DNA of 18,802 bases from CAZEIW01 sp964512305 (lineage in GTDB: Bacteria > Pseudomonadota > Gammaproteobacteria > Burkholderiales > Burkholderiaceae_F): the NCBI GenBank assembly GCA_964512305.1, contig CAZEIW010000203.1, positions 1 to 18,802 of the forward strand. The letters run 5' to 3'. Made by a program: the position numbers and the translations under genes. This document shows positions 1 to 6,547 of the stretch, in pieces. Positions within the stretch are counted from its first letter, which is position 1. Every line of letters begins with the position of its first letter. The notes beneath the pieces are model-generated. The model was not told where the DNA came from. It did no database searches and saw nothing but the letters and a program-made list of their open reading frames with translations.

Positions 1-213
1 ATCCAGCCGGTACTTCGAATTGCCCGGCTCCGCCTCGCTCGCCGCCGCCAGGTGCTGCAGCCCCTTCTCCCGCTCCCCGGTCGCAATCAGCTTCAGCCCC
101 GCCTCGTGCTCCCGCGACGCCGCACATCCGAAAAGCGCCGCCGCAACCGCGAGGCCGGCGAGCAGGCCGGCGAGATTCCGCCCGAAGGTCGGTGCAGACA
201 AGGGAAGCTTCAT
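1..213 (-). CDS. Lipoprotein with repeat-like helical N-terminus, possibly a secretin-type protein (partial, runs off left edge)
   Basis: Seventy-one codons are visible, read leftwards from ATG at 213. The N-terminus is a lipoprotein signal: positive residues (K2, R12), a hydrophobic stretch at about residues 14-28, then the lipobox LFGC with the lipidated cysteine at C30. After it comes a helical, TPR-like segment (EHEAGLKLIATGEREKGLQ, then AAASEAEPGNSKYRLD). Secretins of the GspD type in betaproteobacteria often start this way, with a lipobox followed by a short TPR-like repeat, so an outer-membrane secretin is a reasonable guess, but the diagnostic domains lie outside the window. Any TPR lipoprotein, such as a pilus-assembly or BamD-like protein, would also fit. 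There is no clear Shine-Dalgarno sequence before the ATG. Confidence 0.62.
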   Translation of the reverse strand, partial: MKLPLSAPTFGRNLAGLLAGLAVAAALFGCAASREHEAGLKLIATGEREKGLQHLAAASEAEPGNSKYRLD

Positions 214-557
214 TCGAACCCGGAGAAAGGGAGAACCGGCCGCATGCCGGGAAACGGCACGGGTCATCGACGCGAAGGATAGCGCGGCTGACCCGGGGAC
301 CTCATGGGCATGCACCCTACGCCCCGACCGGCGGCCGCGATGACGCGAAAAGAGGTGTGTGGGTTGGTCGCCACGTGCTCTGACACCGGCGCGCGGCCTG
401 ACGCAGATGACGCTTGCTCCGAGCGGGGTATTGGCGATGCAGGTTGCCTTGAAGTAGCGGCAGGCCGGGCCAGCCTCGGCACCACTCGGCACCACAAGGG
501 GTCGCGGAATCGGTGTAGCGTGGTGGCGGGGAACGGATCGATCCGCCCATTGCCACC
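214..557. other. Intergenic region between divergent genes
   Basis: About 340 bases separate the leftward lipoprotein from the rightward acetyltransferase. Open frames here have no recognisable protein character. It holds a perfect tandem 10-bp repeat (CTCGGCACCA twice, 475-494) and a perfect 12-bp palindrome CGGATCGATCCG at 534-545, which ends 12 bases before the GTG start of the acetyltransferase. Both divergent promoters should lie here, but I see no convincing -35/-10 pair. Confidence 0.5.
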
Positions 558-1025
558 GTGCTCACCGACGCTCAAATCCGTCTCGCGCGGCCGTCCGACG
601 CACAGGCGATCGCCGAGATGTCGCGCGACCTGATCGAGCACGGCCTCGGCTGGCGCTGGACGCCGTCGCGCATCCGCGCCGCGCTGCAGGACCGCGAGAT
701 CAACGTCGCCGCGGCCTGGGAGGGCAACGTGCTGGCGGGCTTCGGCGTGATGAAGTACCGCGACGACGAAGCCGAGTTGTTCCTGCTGGCGGTGCGTCCG
801 ACACATCGCCGCAAGGGCATCGGCCGGGCGCTGGTCGTCTGGCTCGAGCAGGCGGCGCTGACCGCGGGACTCGGCGTCGTGTACCTCGAGGCGCGCAAGA
901 GCAATCGGGGCGCGCGCGGCTTCTACCGGGCGCTCGGATACAGCGAGGTGCAGAAGGTTTGCGGGCGGTATCTCGGGGTGGAGGACGGGATCAGGCTGGC
1001 GAAGGATTTGTGGGCGCCGCGCTAG
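558..1025 (+). CDS. GNAT-family N-acetyltransferase
   Basis: A 155-residue single-domain acetyltransferase of the GNAT fold, about the usual length for RimI-like members. It would transfer an acetyl group from acetyl-CoA to an amine. The acetyl-CoA pyrophosphate-binding signature R-x-x-G-x-G is at residues 84-89 (RRKGIG), preceded by the strand ELFLLAVRPTHR. The C-terminal block VVYLEARKSNRGARGFYRALGY (about 107-128) is the usual strand, alpha-4 helix and GFY/GY substrate-side motif. The start is GTG at 558, because no in-frame ATG occurs before residue 21 and the N-terminal strand IRLARPSDAQAIAEM is needed for the fold; the ribosome site is weak. It ends at a CTAG whose bases also form the stop of the convergent hemerythrin gene. 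The substrate cannot be inferred: RimI-type protein acetylation, antibiotic or metabolite acetylation are all possible. Confidence 0.88.
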   Translation: MLTDAQIRLARPSDAQAIAEMSRDLIEHGLGWRWTPSRIRAALQDREINVAAAWEGNVLAGFGVMKYRDDEAELFLLAVRPTHRRKGIGRALVVWLEQAALTAGLGVVYLEARKSNRGARGFYRALGYSEVQKVCGRYLGVEDGIRLAKDLWAPR

Positions 1026-1462
1026 CTTGAGCGGCCACGCCGCTCCAGGATGAACCCCGCGAGCTTCTGGTCCATCAGCGGAATGTGATCGACCAGCCAG
1101 GCCCTCATGAACGAGGTGAGCTCGGCCGGGTCGAGCGGGTCGCCCGTCTTCAGGCGGGCGCGGAATCCGGTCACGCGCTCGGTGAATACCCGGTGCTCGC
1201 GCAGGTGCGCGTCGCGCTCGCCCGGCCGCGCCGCCTGATAGCCGTATTCGGCCATGAGCCGTTCCTCGGTCGCGAAGTGAAGCAGCGCGTAGTTGAGCAG
1301 GTCCAGGCTGACCTGGTCGACGAGAGCGGGCCGCCGGTCCGATTCGAGCCGGTTGTCGGTGTCGTTCAGCAGCCGGACCAGATACAGGTGCTGGCGGTCG
1401 ATTTCCGGCACACCCGTAGTCAGCGCGGCGGGCAATTCGACCTGATCGGATCTTTGCGTCAT
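1022..1462 (-). CDS. Bacteriohemerythrin (single-domain O2-binding protein)
   Basis: A 146-residue cytoplasmic hemerythrin, a four-helix bundle that binds O2 at a di-iron site. All seven expected iron ligands are present in order: H25, H62 with E66 (HFATE), H86 with H90 (HLREH), and H126 with D131 (HIPLMD). The opening GVPEIDRQH matches the standard N-terminal loop of bacterial hemerythrins. The length is slightly above the usual 120-140, with a short N-terminal lead. The ATG at 1462 was chosen because it gives the usual N-terminal offset to H25; upstream the same frame stays open through the neighbouring gene only because of high G+C. The gene lies 44 bases downstream of the GGDEF-EAL gene on the same strand, so the two are probably co-transcribed. 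It may store, buffer or sense O2; partnership with the upstream c-di-GMP protein is inferred from position only. Confidence 0.93.
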   Translation of the reverse strand: MTQRSDQVELPAALTTGVPEIDRQHLYLVRLLNDTDNRLESDRRPALVDQVSLDLLNYALLHFATEERLMAEYGYQAARPGERDAHLREHRVFTERVTGFRARLKTGDPLDPAELTSFMRAWLVDHIPLMDQKLAGFILERRGRSS

Positions 1463-1506
1463 CTTGGTTCCCAGGACGAGATTTCGGTCCCGCAAGGCGT
1501 CCGCGT

Positions 1507-3975
1507 TCAGCGCGACCCGTGCGGCTGGTCGGAGACGGCCGCCCGCCCCCAGGCCGGATCGAACCGGAAGACGCGCGCGAACGCGGCCAGTTCGGCCGGC
1601 GGCATCGGCCGCGCGAAGGCATGCCCCTGCATCACGTCGCAGCCCATCGCCCGCAGGGCCCGGACCTGCTCGAGCGTCTCGACCCCCTTGGCGACCACCG
1701 ACTGGTGGAACGCGCGGCCGAGGCCGACGATCGCGGCGGCGACCGCGAACTCGCCGGCGTCCTGCAGCATGCGGCCGACGATCGCGCCATCGATCTTCAG
1801 CGCCGCCACCGGCAGGCGGCGGAGGTAGGCGAGGGACGAATACCCGGTGCCGAAGTCGTCGAGCGCGAACTGCACGCCGAACTGGCGGCAGCGGGCAAGC
1901 ACGGGCTCGATCGCGTGCACCTCCCGCAACGCGCTCGTCTCGACGATCTCGATCTGCAGGCGGTCCGGCCGCGCGCCGGGCGTCTGCGCGAACGCGGCCT
2001 CGAGCTTGTCGGCGAAGCCCCCGTCCTGCAGCTGGCGCGGGAAGGTGTTGATGCTGATGGCAAGGTCGAGGCCGTCGTCGCGCCAGGCCGACATCTGAGC
2101 CACCGCCTCCCGGATCACCCAGTCGCCGATGTCCAGCGCCAGGGCCTCGTCCTCGACCAGGGGCAGGATCTCGATCGCGGGCAGGCGTCCCCTGTCCGGG
2201 TGCTCCCACCGGAACAGCGCCTCGACGCCCACGATCGCCCCCAGCGCGCAGTCGACGATCGGCTGGTAGTGGAGCGCGAACTGGCCTTCCCGCAGGGCGG
2301 CTTCGATCCGCCGCAGCGCCTGGTATCTGACCTGCGCCCGCTCGTCCTGGCGCAGGTCGAACAGCTGGAAGCGGTTCTTGCCGGCCTGCTTCGCGCCGTA
2401 CATCGCCTGGTCCGCGTGCCGCAGCAGCGCAACCGGTTCGGCCGCGTCGCGCGGGTACAGCGTGACGCCGATGCTGGCGCTGATGTCGGCGATCTCGCCG
2501 CCGTCGACGAAGTAGGGCGCCGCCAGCGTCCTCAGAAACCGCTGCAGCGCGGCCACGCAGTCGGCCTCGCTGTCCTGGTCGCCCAGCAGCGCCACGAACT
2601 CGTCGCCGCCGAGGCGCGCCACCGTGTCCTCGCTGCGCACCGCCGCGAGCAGGCGGCGGGCCACCTCGGCCAGCAGCTGGTCGCCTCCGGGGTGTCCGAA
2701 GCGGTCGTTGACGGTCTTGAAGCCGTCGAGGTCGATCAGGCAGACCGCGAGGATCTTCCTCGATCGGGTCGCGTGCGCCATCGCAAGCCGCAGCCGGTCC
2801 ATCAGCAGGCGGCGGTTCGGCAGGCGCGTGAGCACGTCGAAGTGCGCGATCCGGTCCAGGTTCGCCGCCTGGCCGCGGATCGACTCCGCCATCTCGTCGA
2901 ACGTGCGTGCAAGCTGGCCGAGCTCGTCGCTGCCGTGCGCGAGGCCGGAGCGCGAGTCCAGGTCGCCGCTTCGCATGCGCGACGCGGCGTTTGACAGCGC
3001 GGCGATCGGCCGCAGCAGCATGCGCTCGGCGCCGAACCAGATCGACGCGAAGCTCGCCGCCAGCGCGGCGAACGCGAGCAGCAGCGCGCCGAGCGCCTCG
3101 TTGTCCACGGCGGCGGTGACGACGTGCCTGGGAACGCCGAGCGCCAGGTAGAGAGGCCCGGCATCGGTCTGGGCGAAGCGGCTGTACGCGACGACGTTCT
3201 GCACGCCGTCCAGGCCCGGTGCCTCGGCCATGCCGCTGCCGCCGCTCGAGACGATGCGGCGGAACAGCGGCGAGGCCGAGAAGTCCCTGCCGGCGAACCC
3301 GTTGGAGTCCGGATGGCTCAGCAGGACGGTGCCGGCCTGGTCGAACATCACGACGCTGGCGCTGTCGCCGTACCGGCCGGTCGCCATGGCATGGGCCAAC
3401 CAGTCCAGATCGAGGATGCTGACGAGCACTTCCAGGGGCCGGCCGCGATCGCCCCGCACGGCAACGGCGAGCGGGAGCGCGTGTTTGCCGGTGAGCCGGC
3501 CCACGATCGCGCTCCCCAGCGTGATGGCGGGCGAGTCCAGGGCCTTGTGGAAGTACGGCCGGTCGCCGAGGTTGACGCGTCTCGTCGCGCGGCTGGCATC
3601 GCAGGAGACCTCGCCGTCGAGCGCGATCAGCACGATGTTGTGCAGCGTGGGCTCCGCGGCCAGCTGCTGCTCGAGAATCGAAGGGCACTCGCCGAGCATG
3701 GCGGCGCGGCGTATCTCGGGCGCCTGCAGGAGGCGGGCGAGGACGAGCTGCGCGTGATTGATTCGCGCCTGCTGCTCGGCCGACATCAGCCTGACCGACG
3801 CCATCACGCGTTCGTGCGCATCCTCGAGGCGCTCGCCGCGTTCCTTCATCGTTCTGAGCCCGATCAGAACGATCAGGATCAGGAACGGGAAGCACAGCAC
3901 CAGCAGGCTGCGCGCGCGCAGCCCGAGCCTGCCAGCCGCCGGTGCCGCCGCGTTGCCCGATGAGAACTGGTTCAT
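1507..3975 (-). CDS. Membrane Cache-HAMP-GGDEF-EAL c-di-GMP signalling protein
   Basis: An 822-residue inner-membrane protein read from ATG 3975. An in-frame TTG at 4008 would add 11 residues; neither start has a good ribosome site. Order: transmembrane helix about 23-41; periplasmic double-Cache-like sensor about 45-290, with the RPYFHKAL block typical of dCache domains; second helix about 294-316; HAMP about 318-370; GGDEF about 375-540; EAL about 550-805. The cyclase looks active: LPNRR, DLDGFKTVND, GGDEF at 456-460, and an inhibitory I-site R447-S-E-D450. The EAL domain keeps E585 (EALFRW), N643, E676, D706-D707 (DDFGTG), K727 and Q783. However, the glutamate that starts the EGVE motif, the proposed general base in P. 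aeruginosa RocR, is lysine here (K763 in AKGVET). It is therefore most likely a cyclase with weak or altered phosphodiesterase activity. It heads a two-gene unit with the hemerythrin. Confidence 0.95.
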   Translation of the reverse strand: MNQFSSGNAAAPAAGRLGLRARSLLVLCFPFLILIVLIGLRTMKERGERLEDAHERVMASVRLMSAEQQARINHAQLVLARLLQAPEIRRAAMLGECPSILEQQLAAEPTLHNIVLIALDGEVSCDASRATRRVNLGDRPYFHKALDSPAITLGSAIVGRLTGKHALPLAVAVRGDRGRPLEVLVSILDLDWLAHAMATGRYGDSASVVMFDQAGTVLLSHPDSNGFAGRDFSASPLFRRIVSSGGSGMAEAPGLDGVQNVVAYSRFAQTDAGPLYLALGVPRHVVTAAVDNEALGALLLAFAALAASFASIWFGAERMLLRPIAALSNAASRMRSGDLDSRSGLAHGSDELGQLARTFDEMAESIRGQAANLDRIAHFDVLTRLPNRRLLMDRLRLAMAHATRSRKILAVCLIDLDGFKTVNDRFGHPGGDQLLAEVARRLLAAVRSEDTVARLGGDEFVALLGDQDSEADCVAALQRFLRTLAAPYFVDGGEIADISASIGVTLYPRDAAEPVALLRHADQAMYGAKQAGKNRFQLFDLRQDERAQVRYQALRRIEAALREGQFALHYQPIVDCALGAIVGVEALFRWEHPDRGRLPAIEILPLVEDEALALDIGDWVIREAVAQMSAWRDDGLDLAISINTFPRQLQDGGFADKLEAAFAQTPGARPDRLQIEIVETSALREVHAIEPVLARCRQFGVQFALDDFGTGYSSLAYLRRLPVAALKIDGAIVGRMLQDAGEFAVAAAIVGLGRAFHQSVVAKGVETLEQVRALRAMGCDVMQGHAFARPMPPAELAAFARVFRFDPAWGRAAVSDQPHGSR

Positions 3976-4170
3976 GCACCGCGCCGCGCGGTTGGCGCAT
4001 TCATGCAAACACGCTACGCGACGTCCATCGGCGCGCGGTGATGCGGGTCAAAGGCCGTGCCGCAGCGCGACGGAGCAGCGCCGATGCGCCGCCGCCGCAT
4101 CGCGCACGGCCGCTCATGCAATGACAATCGATCGGCTCATCTGACGTTCCCGCCAGCGAGATCGATTGAC

Positions 4171-4184
4171 TTGATCTCGATCAT
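4171..4184 (+). promoter_or_regulatory. FNR/ANR-type binding site upstream of hybO
   Basis: The sequence TTGATCTCGATCAT matches the FNR-family consensus TTGAT-N4-ATCAA at nine of ten defined positions. FNR and its relatives (ANR, FnrL, DNR) activate anaerobic genes, and hydrogenase operons are frequent targets. If it acts as a class II activator site centred near -41.5, transcription would start near 4219, about 105 bases before the hybO ATG. A good -10 hexamer at that place is not obvious, so binding and position still need proof. Confidence 0.5.
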
Positions 4185-4309
4185 TGCGCGCGCGCCCGCA
4201 TCGTCGACGCTTGCGGTCGTTCCGAAGGACGCAAGACGGCGCGCGCGCCCGCAATGGGCCGCAGGGGCACTCGCCGGGGGGGGGAGAACCGTGAACACGA
4301 ATCACTCGC

Positions 4310-4315
4310 AAGGAG
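4310..4315 (+). promoter_or_regulatory. Ribosome binding site that decides the hybO start
   Basis: AAGGAG sits eight bases before ATG 4324. A competing GTG at 4291 also has a G-rich ribosome-like stretch (GGGGAG at 4281-4286). The ATG is preferred because it leaves 15 residues before the twin arginine, like E. coli HybO. Confidence 0.7.
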
Positions 4316-4323
4316 CGCCATCC

Positions 4324-5454
4324 ATGTCCATGCCTGCCGCGCCGATCGAGGAACGGCTGGGAATGTCCCGCCGCGGCTTCCTGCAGCTATGCGCCACGAT
4401 GGCGAGCACCCTCGGTCTGCCGAAGGGCGCGGAGGCCGCCATCCAGCAGGCGATCGAGACCAAGCCTCGCCCGTCCGTGATCTGGCTGCACTTTCAGGAA
4501 TGCACCGGCTGCACCGAGTCGCTGCTGCGCGCCGAGCACCCGACGATCGATCGGCTGATCCTCGACGTGATCTCGCTCGACTACCACGAGACCCTGTTCG
4601 CCGCCGCCGGCCACCAGATCGAAGCGGCACGCACGGCAGCGATGCAGAAGAACAAGGGCAAGTACGTGCTCGTGATCGAAGGCGCCATCCCGGTCCGCGA
4701 CGAGGGCATCTATTGCAAGGTCGGCGGCAAGACGGCGATCGACCTTGCCCGGGAGTGCGCGCAGGATGCCGCGGCGGTGATCGCGATCGGCTCGTGCGCG
4801 TCCTGGGGCGGGATGCCGTCGACCAGCCCGAACCCCACCGGCGCATCGCCGGTGCACGCGGTGCTCGGCAAGCCGGTGGTGACGATCCCGGGCTGCCCGC
4901 CCAATCCGTACAACTTCCTGTCGACCGTGGTCCACTACCTGACCTTCGGCGCGCTGCCCGAGGTCGACAAGCTCGGGCGTCCCAAGTTCGCCTACTCGCG
5001 GCTGATCCACGAGAACTGCGAACGGCGCGCGCACTTCGACGCCGGCCGCTTCGCGCAGCAGTTCGGCGACGAAGGCCACCGCAAGGGCTGGTGCCTGTAC
5101 AAGCTCGGCTGCAAGGGTCCGGAGACCTACGCCAACTGCCCGGCGATCCTGTTCGGCGATGTCGGCAACGCGAGCTGGCCGGTCGCCACGGGTCACCCGT
5201 GCATCGGCTGCACCGAGCAGGGCATCGGCTTCGAGAAGCCGATCCACGCGCTGGCCGACCTCAAGACGGTCTACCCGCCGACGCAGTTCGCGCGCCCCGT
5301 CGAGCAGAACGGCGCGGTCAGCTGGGCCGCGGCGGCCGCGCTGGCCGCGATCGCAGGCGCCGCGGCGGCGGCAACGGCCGTGGTGGCGAAGAACCTGAGC
5401 GAACGCAAGCAGCCGCCCGAAGGCGCGTCGATCGCCAAGCCGGAGCAGAAATGA
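4324..5454 (+). CDS. hybO: [NiFe]-hydrogenase small subunit, hydrogenase-2 type
   Basis: A 376-residue Fe-S subunit that passes electrons from the HybC active site towards HybA/HybB at the periplasmic face. The twin-arginine signal SRRGFLQ is at residues 15-21. Proximal [4Fe-4S] ligands are C60, C63 (ECTGCTES), C158 (GSCASWGG) and C191 (GCPP). Distal cluster ligands are H229, C232, C257 and C263. Medial cluster ligands are C272, C293 and C296. An Ala-rich membrane helix at about 332-356 anchors the C-terminus, as in HybO. The whole pattern (LIHENCERRAHFDAGRF, KGWCLYKLGCKGPETYANC) closely follows E. coli HybO, and the length is the same within a few residues. The two extra cysteines of O2-tolerant hydrogenases are absent: G62 and G163 stand in their places. 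It is the first gene of the operon, and its stop overlaps the hybA start (ATGA). Confidence 0.97.
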   Translation: MSMPAAPIEERLGMSRRGFLQLCATMASTLGLPKGAEAAIQQAIETKPRPSVIWLHFQECTGCTESLLRAEHPTIDRLILDVISLDYHETLFAAAGHQIEAARTAAMQKNKGKYVLVIEGAIPVRDEGIYCKVGGKTAIDLARECAQDAAAVIAIGSCASWGGMPSTSPNPTGASPVHAVLGKPVVTIPGCPPNPYNFLSTVVHYLTFGALPEVDKLGRPKFAYSRLIHENCERRAHFDAGRFAQQFGDEGHRKGWCLYKLGCKGPETYANCPAILFGDVGNASWPVATGHPCIGCTEQGIGFEKPIHALADLKTVYPPTQFARPVEQNGAVSWAAAAALAAIAGAAAAATAVVAKNLSERKQPPEGASIAKPEQK

Positions 5455-6545
5455 ACGCCCGCTCGAGTCACCCCCTCTCCCGCTTGCGGGAGAGGGTGGG
5501 GGTGAGGGTGGGGGATGTGCTTCGCCGGCAGCCCTCACCCCCGGCCCCTCTCCCGCAAGCGGGAGAGGGGAGACGGAAATTTCTGAAGACGGGCGCAGCC
5601 TGCCCCGCCGTCGCTGCCGCTGCCCTCTGCGCCACCGCGCCAGCCGAAGCGCGCGGCAACAAGACGATGCCGGCCGAGGCGGTTGGCCTGCTGTACGACG
5701 GCACGCTTTGCATCGGCTGCCGCGCCTGCATGTCGGCCTGCAAGCAGGCCAACGACATGCCGGCCGAGCGCCGGCCGCTCATCGGCGCCGACGGCCTGGT
5801 CGAGGACGTCTGGGACGCGCCGCTCGACATCTCGGGCCGGACGCTGAACGTCATACGCGCCTACCGCGACGGAACCGCCGAGGTCAAGGATCGCGAGCGG
5901 GACGGCTTCTGCTTCAGCAAGATGTCGTGCTACCACTGCGTCGACCCGTCGTGCGTGTCCGCCTGCCCGGTGTCGGCGATGACCAAGGATCCGGTCAACG
6001 GCATCGTCGCGCACAGCCCGGAGGCGTGCATCGGCTGCCGCTACTGCGTCGCTGCCTGCCCGTTCGGCGTGCCGCGCTTCACCTACGACCAGGCGATCCC
6101 GCACATCTCGAAGTGCCAGCTGTGCCGCCACCGCGTCGCCGAGGGCCGGTACGCGGCCTGCGCCGAGGCCTGTCCGACCGGCGCGACGCTGTACGGCCCG
6201 GTGCCGGAGCTGCTGAAGGAGGCGAAGCGTCGACTGGCGCTCAAGCCGGGTACCGAGACCGAGTTCCCGCGCGGCCGCATCGGCGGCAGGGACCGGCACG
6301 TGCGGGCGTCCGCCCAGTACGTCAATTACGTCTATGGCGAGCACGAGATCGGCGGCACCCAGGTGCTGCACCTGTCGGCGGTGCCCTTCGACAGGCTCAA
6401 CAAGCCCAAGCTGCCCGACGTGGCGCCTGCCAGCGTGTCGGAGTCGCTGCAGCACGCGCTGTACCACGGATTGATCGCGCCGATCGCGTTCCTGGCCGGG
6501 CTGGTGTGGCTCGCCAGGCGCAGCGCCGGCCACGGGGAGGAATAG
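5451..6545 (+). CDS. hybA: Hydrogenase-2 type periplasmic ferredoxin subunit with an in-frame repeat insertion
   Basis: A 364-residue electron carrier between HybO and HybB. Sixteen cysteines form four [4Fe-4S] binding sets: C87/C90/C93/C97; C160/C163/C168/C172; C193/C196/C199/C203; and C222/C225/C237/C241. A C-terminal membrane helix at about 340-355 (GLIAPIAFLAGLVWLA) matches the HybA architecture. The twin-arginine signal RRKFLKTGAA starts at R41, unusually far from the start. Residues 8-40 (PLSRLRERVGVRV to SPPAPLPQAGEG) are the translation of an inverted pair of palindromic repeats that ends one base before the RR codons. The start ATG 5451 overlaps the hybO stop and has GGAG at 5442-5445. 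GTG codons inside the repeat are possible alternative starts. The next ATG (residue 73) lies past the signal and would prevent export. Confidence 0.95.
   Translation: MNARSSHPLSRLRERVGVRVGDVLRRQPSPPAPLPQAGEGRRKFLKTGAACPAVAAAALCATAPAEARGNKTMPAEAVGLLYDGTLCIGCRACMSACKQANDMPAERRPLIGADGLVEDVWDAPLDISGRTLNVIRAYRDGTAEVKDRERDGFCFSKMSCYHCVDPSCVSACPVSAMTKDPVNGIVAHSPEACIGCRYCVAACPFGVPRFTYDQAIPHISKCQLCRHRVAEGRYAACAEACPTGATLYGPVPELLKEAKRRLALKPGTETEFPRGRIGGRDRHVRASAQYVNYVYGEHEIGGTQVLHLSAVPFDRLNKPKLPDVAPASVSESLQHALYHGLIAPIAFLAGLVWLARRSAGHGEE
5471..5570. repeat. Inverted pair of palindromic repeat units inside hybA
   Basis: Unit 1 is a hairpin at 5473-5496 with 11-bp arms (right arm GCGGGAGAGGG, TT loop), followed by a G-rich tail TGGGGGTGAGGG. 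Unit 2 is the reverse complement: tail CCCTCACCCCC from about 5532, then a hairpin at 5545-5570 with 12-bp arms and an AA loop. The spacer is GTGCTTCGCCGGCAG. The same unit occurs at 11655-11786 and 14845-14882. The layout resembles the paired REP/BIME elements of other bacteria. It contains no in-frame stop and is translated as residues 8-40 of HybA. Confidence 0.92.
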
Positions 6546-6547
6546 CG

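Larger units (their letters stand above)
3976..4323. promoter_or_regulatory. Divergent control region between the c-di-GMP gene and the hydrogenase operon
   Basis: About 350 bases contain the promoters of both divergent units. The hydrogenase side carries a near-perfect FNR-type box at 4171-4184, which partly overlaps an inverted repeat CGAGATC-N9-GATCTCG (4157-4179). A weaker FNR-like sequence, GTGATGCGGGTCAA (4038-4051, 8 of 10 consensus positions), lies on the c-di-GMP side. A run of nine G residues occupies 4276-4284. No strong sigma-70 -10 element is apparent at the spacing expected from the FNR box. Short open frames here have no protein-like features. Confidence 0.5.

Noticed and set aside
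264..1622. A 452-codon minus-strand frame across the acetyltransferase gene
   Set aside because: It overlaps the well-supported GNAT gene and the hemerythrin, and its product has no recognisable features.
3124..3963. A 279-codon plus-strand frame inside the c-di-GMP gene
   Set aside because: Antisense shadow of the Cache sensor region with no domain of its own.
1022..4000. A single 992-codon frame that would fuse a long N-terminal part to the hemerythrin
   Set aside because: The upstream 840 or so codons are Arg/Pro/Ala-rich and lie in the wrong frame of the GGDEF-EAL gene. Only the last 146 codons look like a protein. The open frame is a base-composition effect, not a fusion.
5451..5670. 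hybA as a pseudogene disrupted by the repeat
   Set aside because: The frame is open from the start through the repeat, the Tat motif is intact, and all sixteen cluster cysteines are present.
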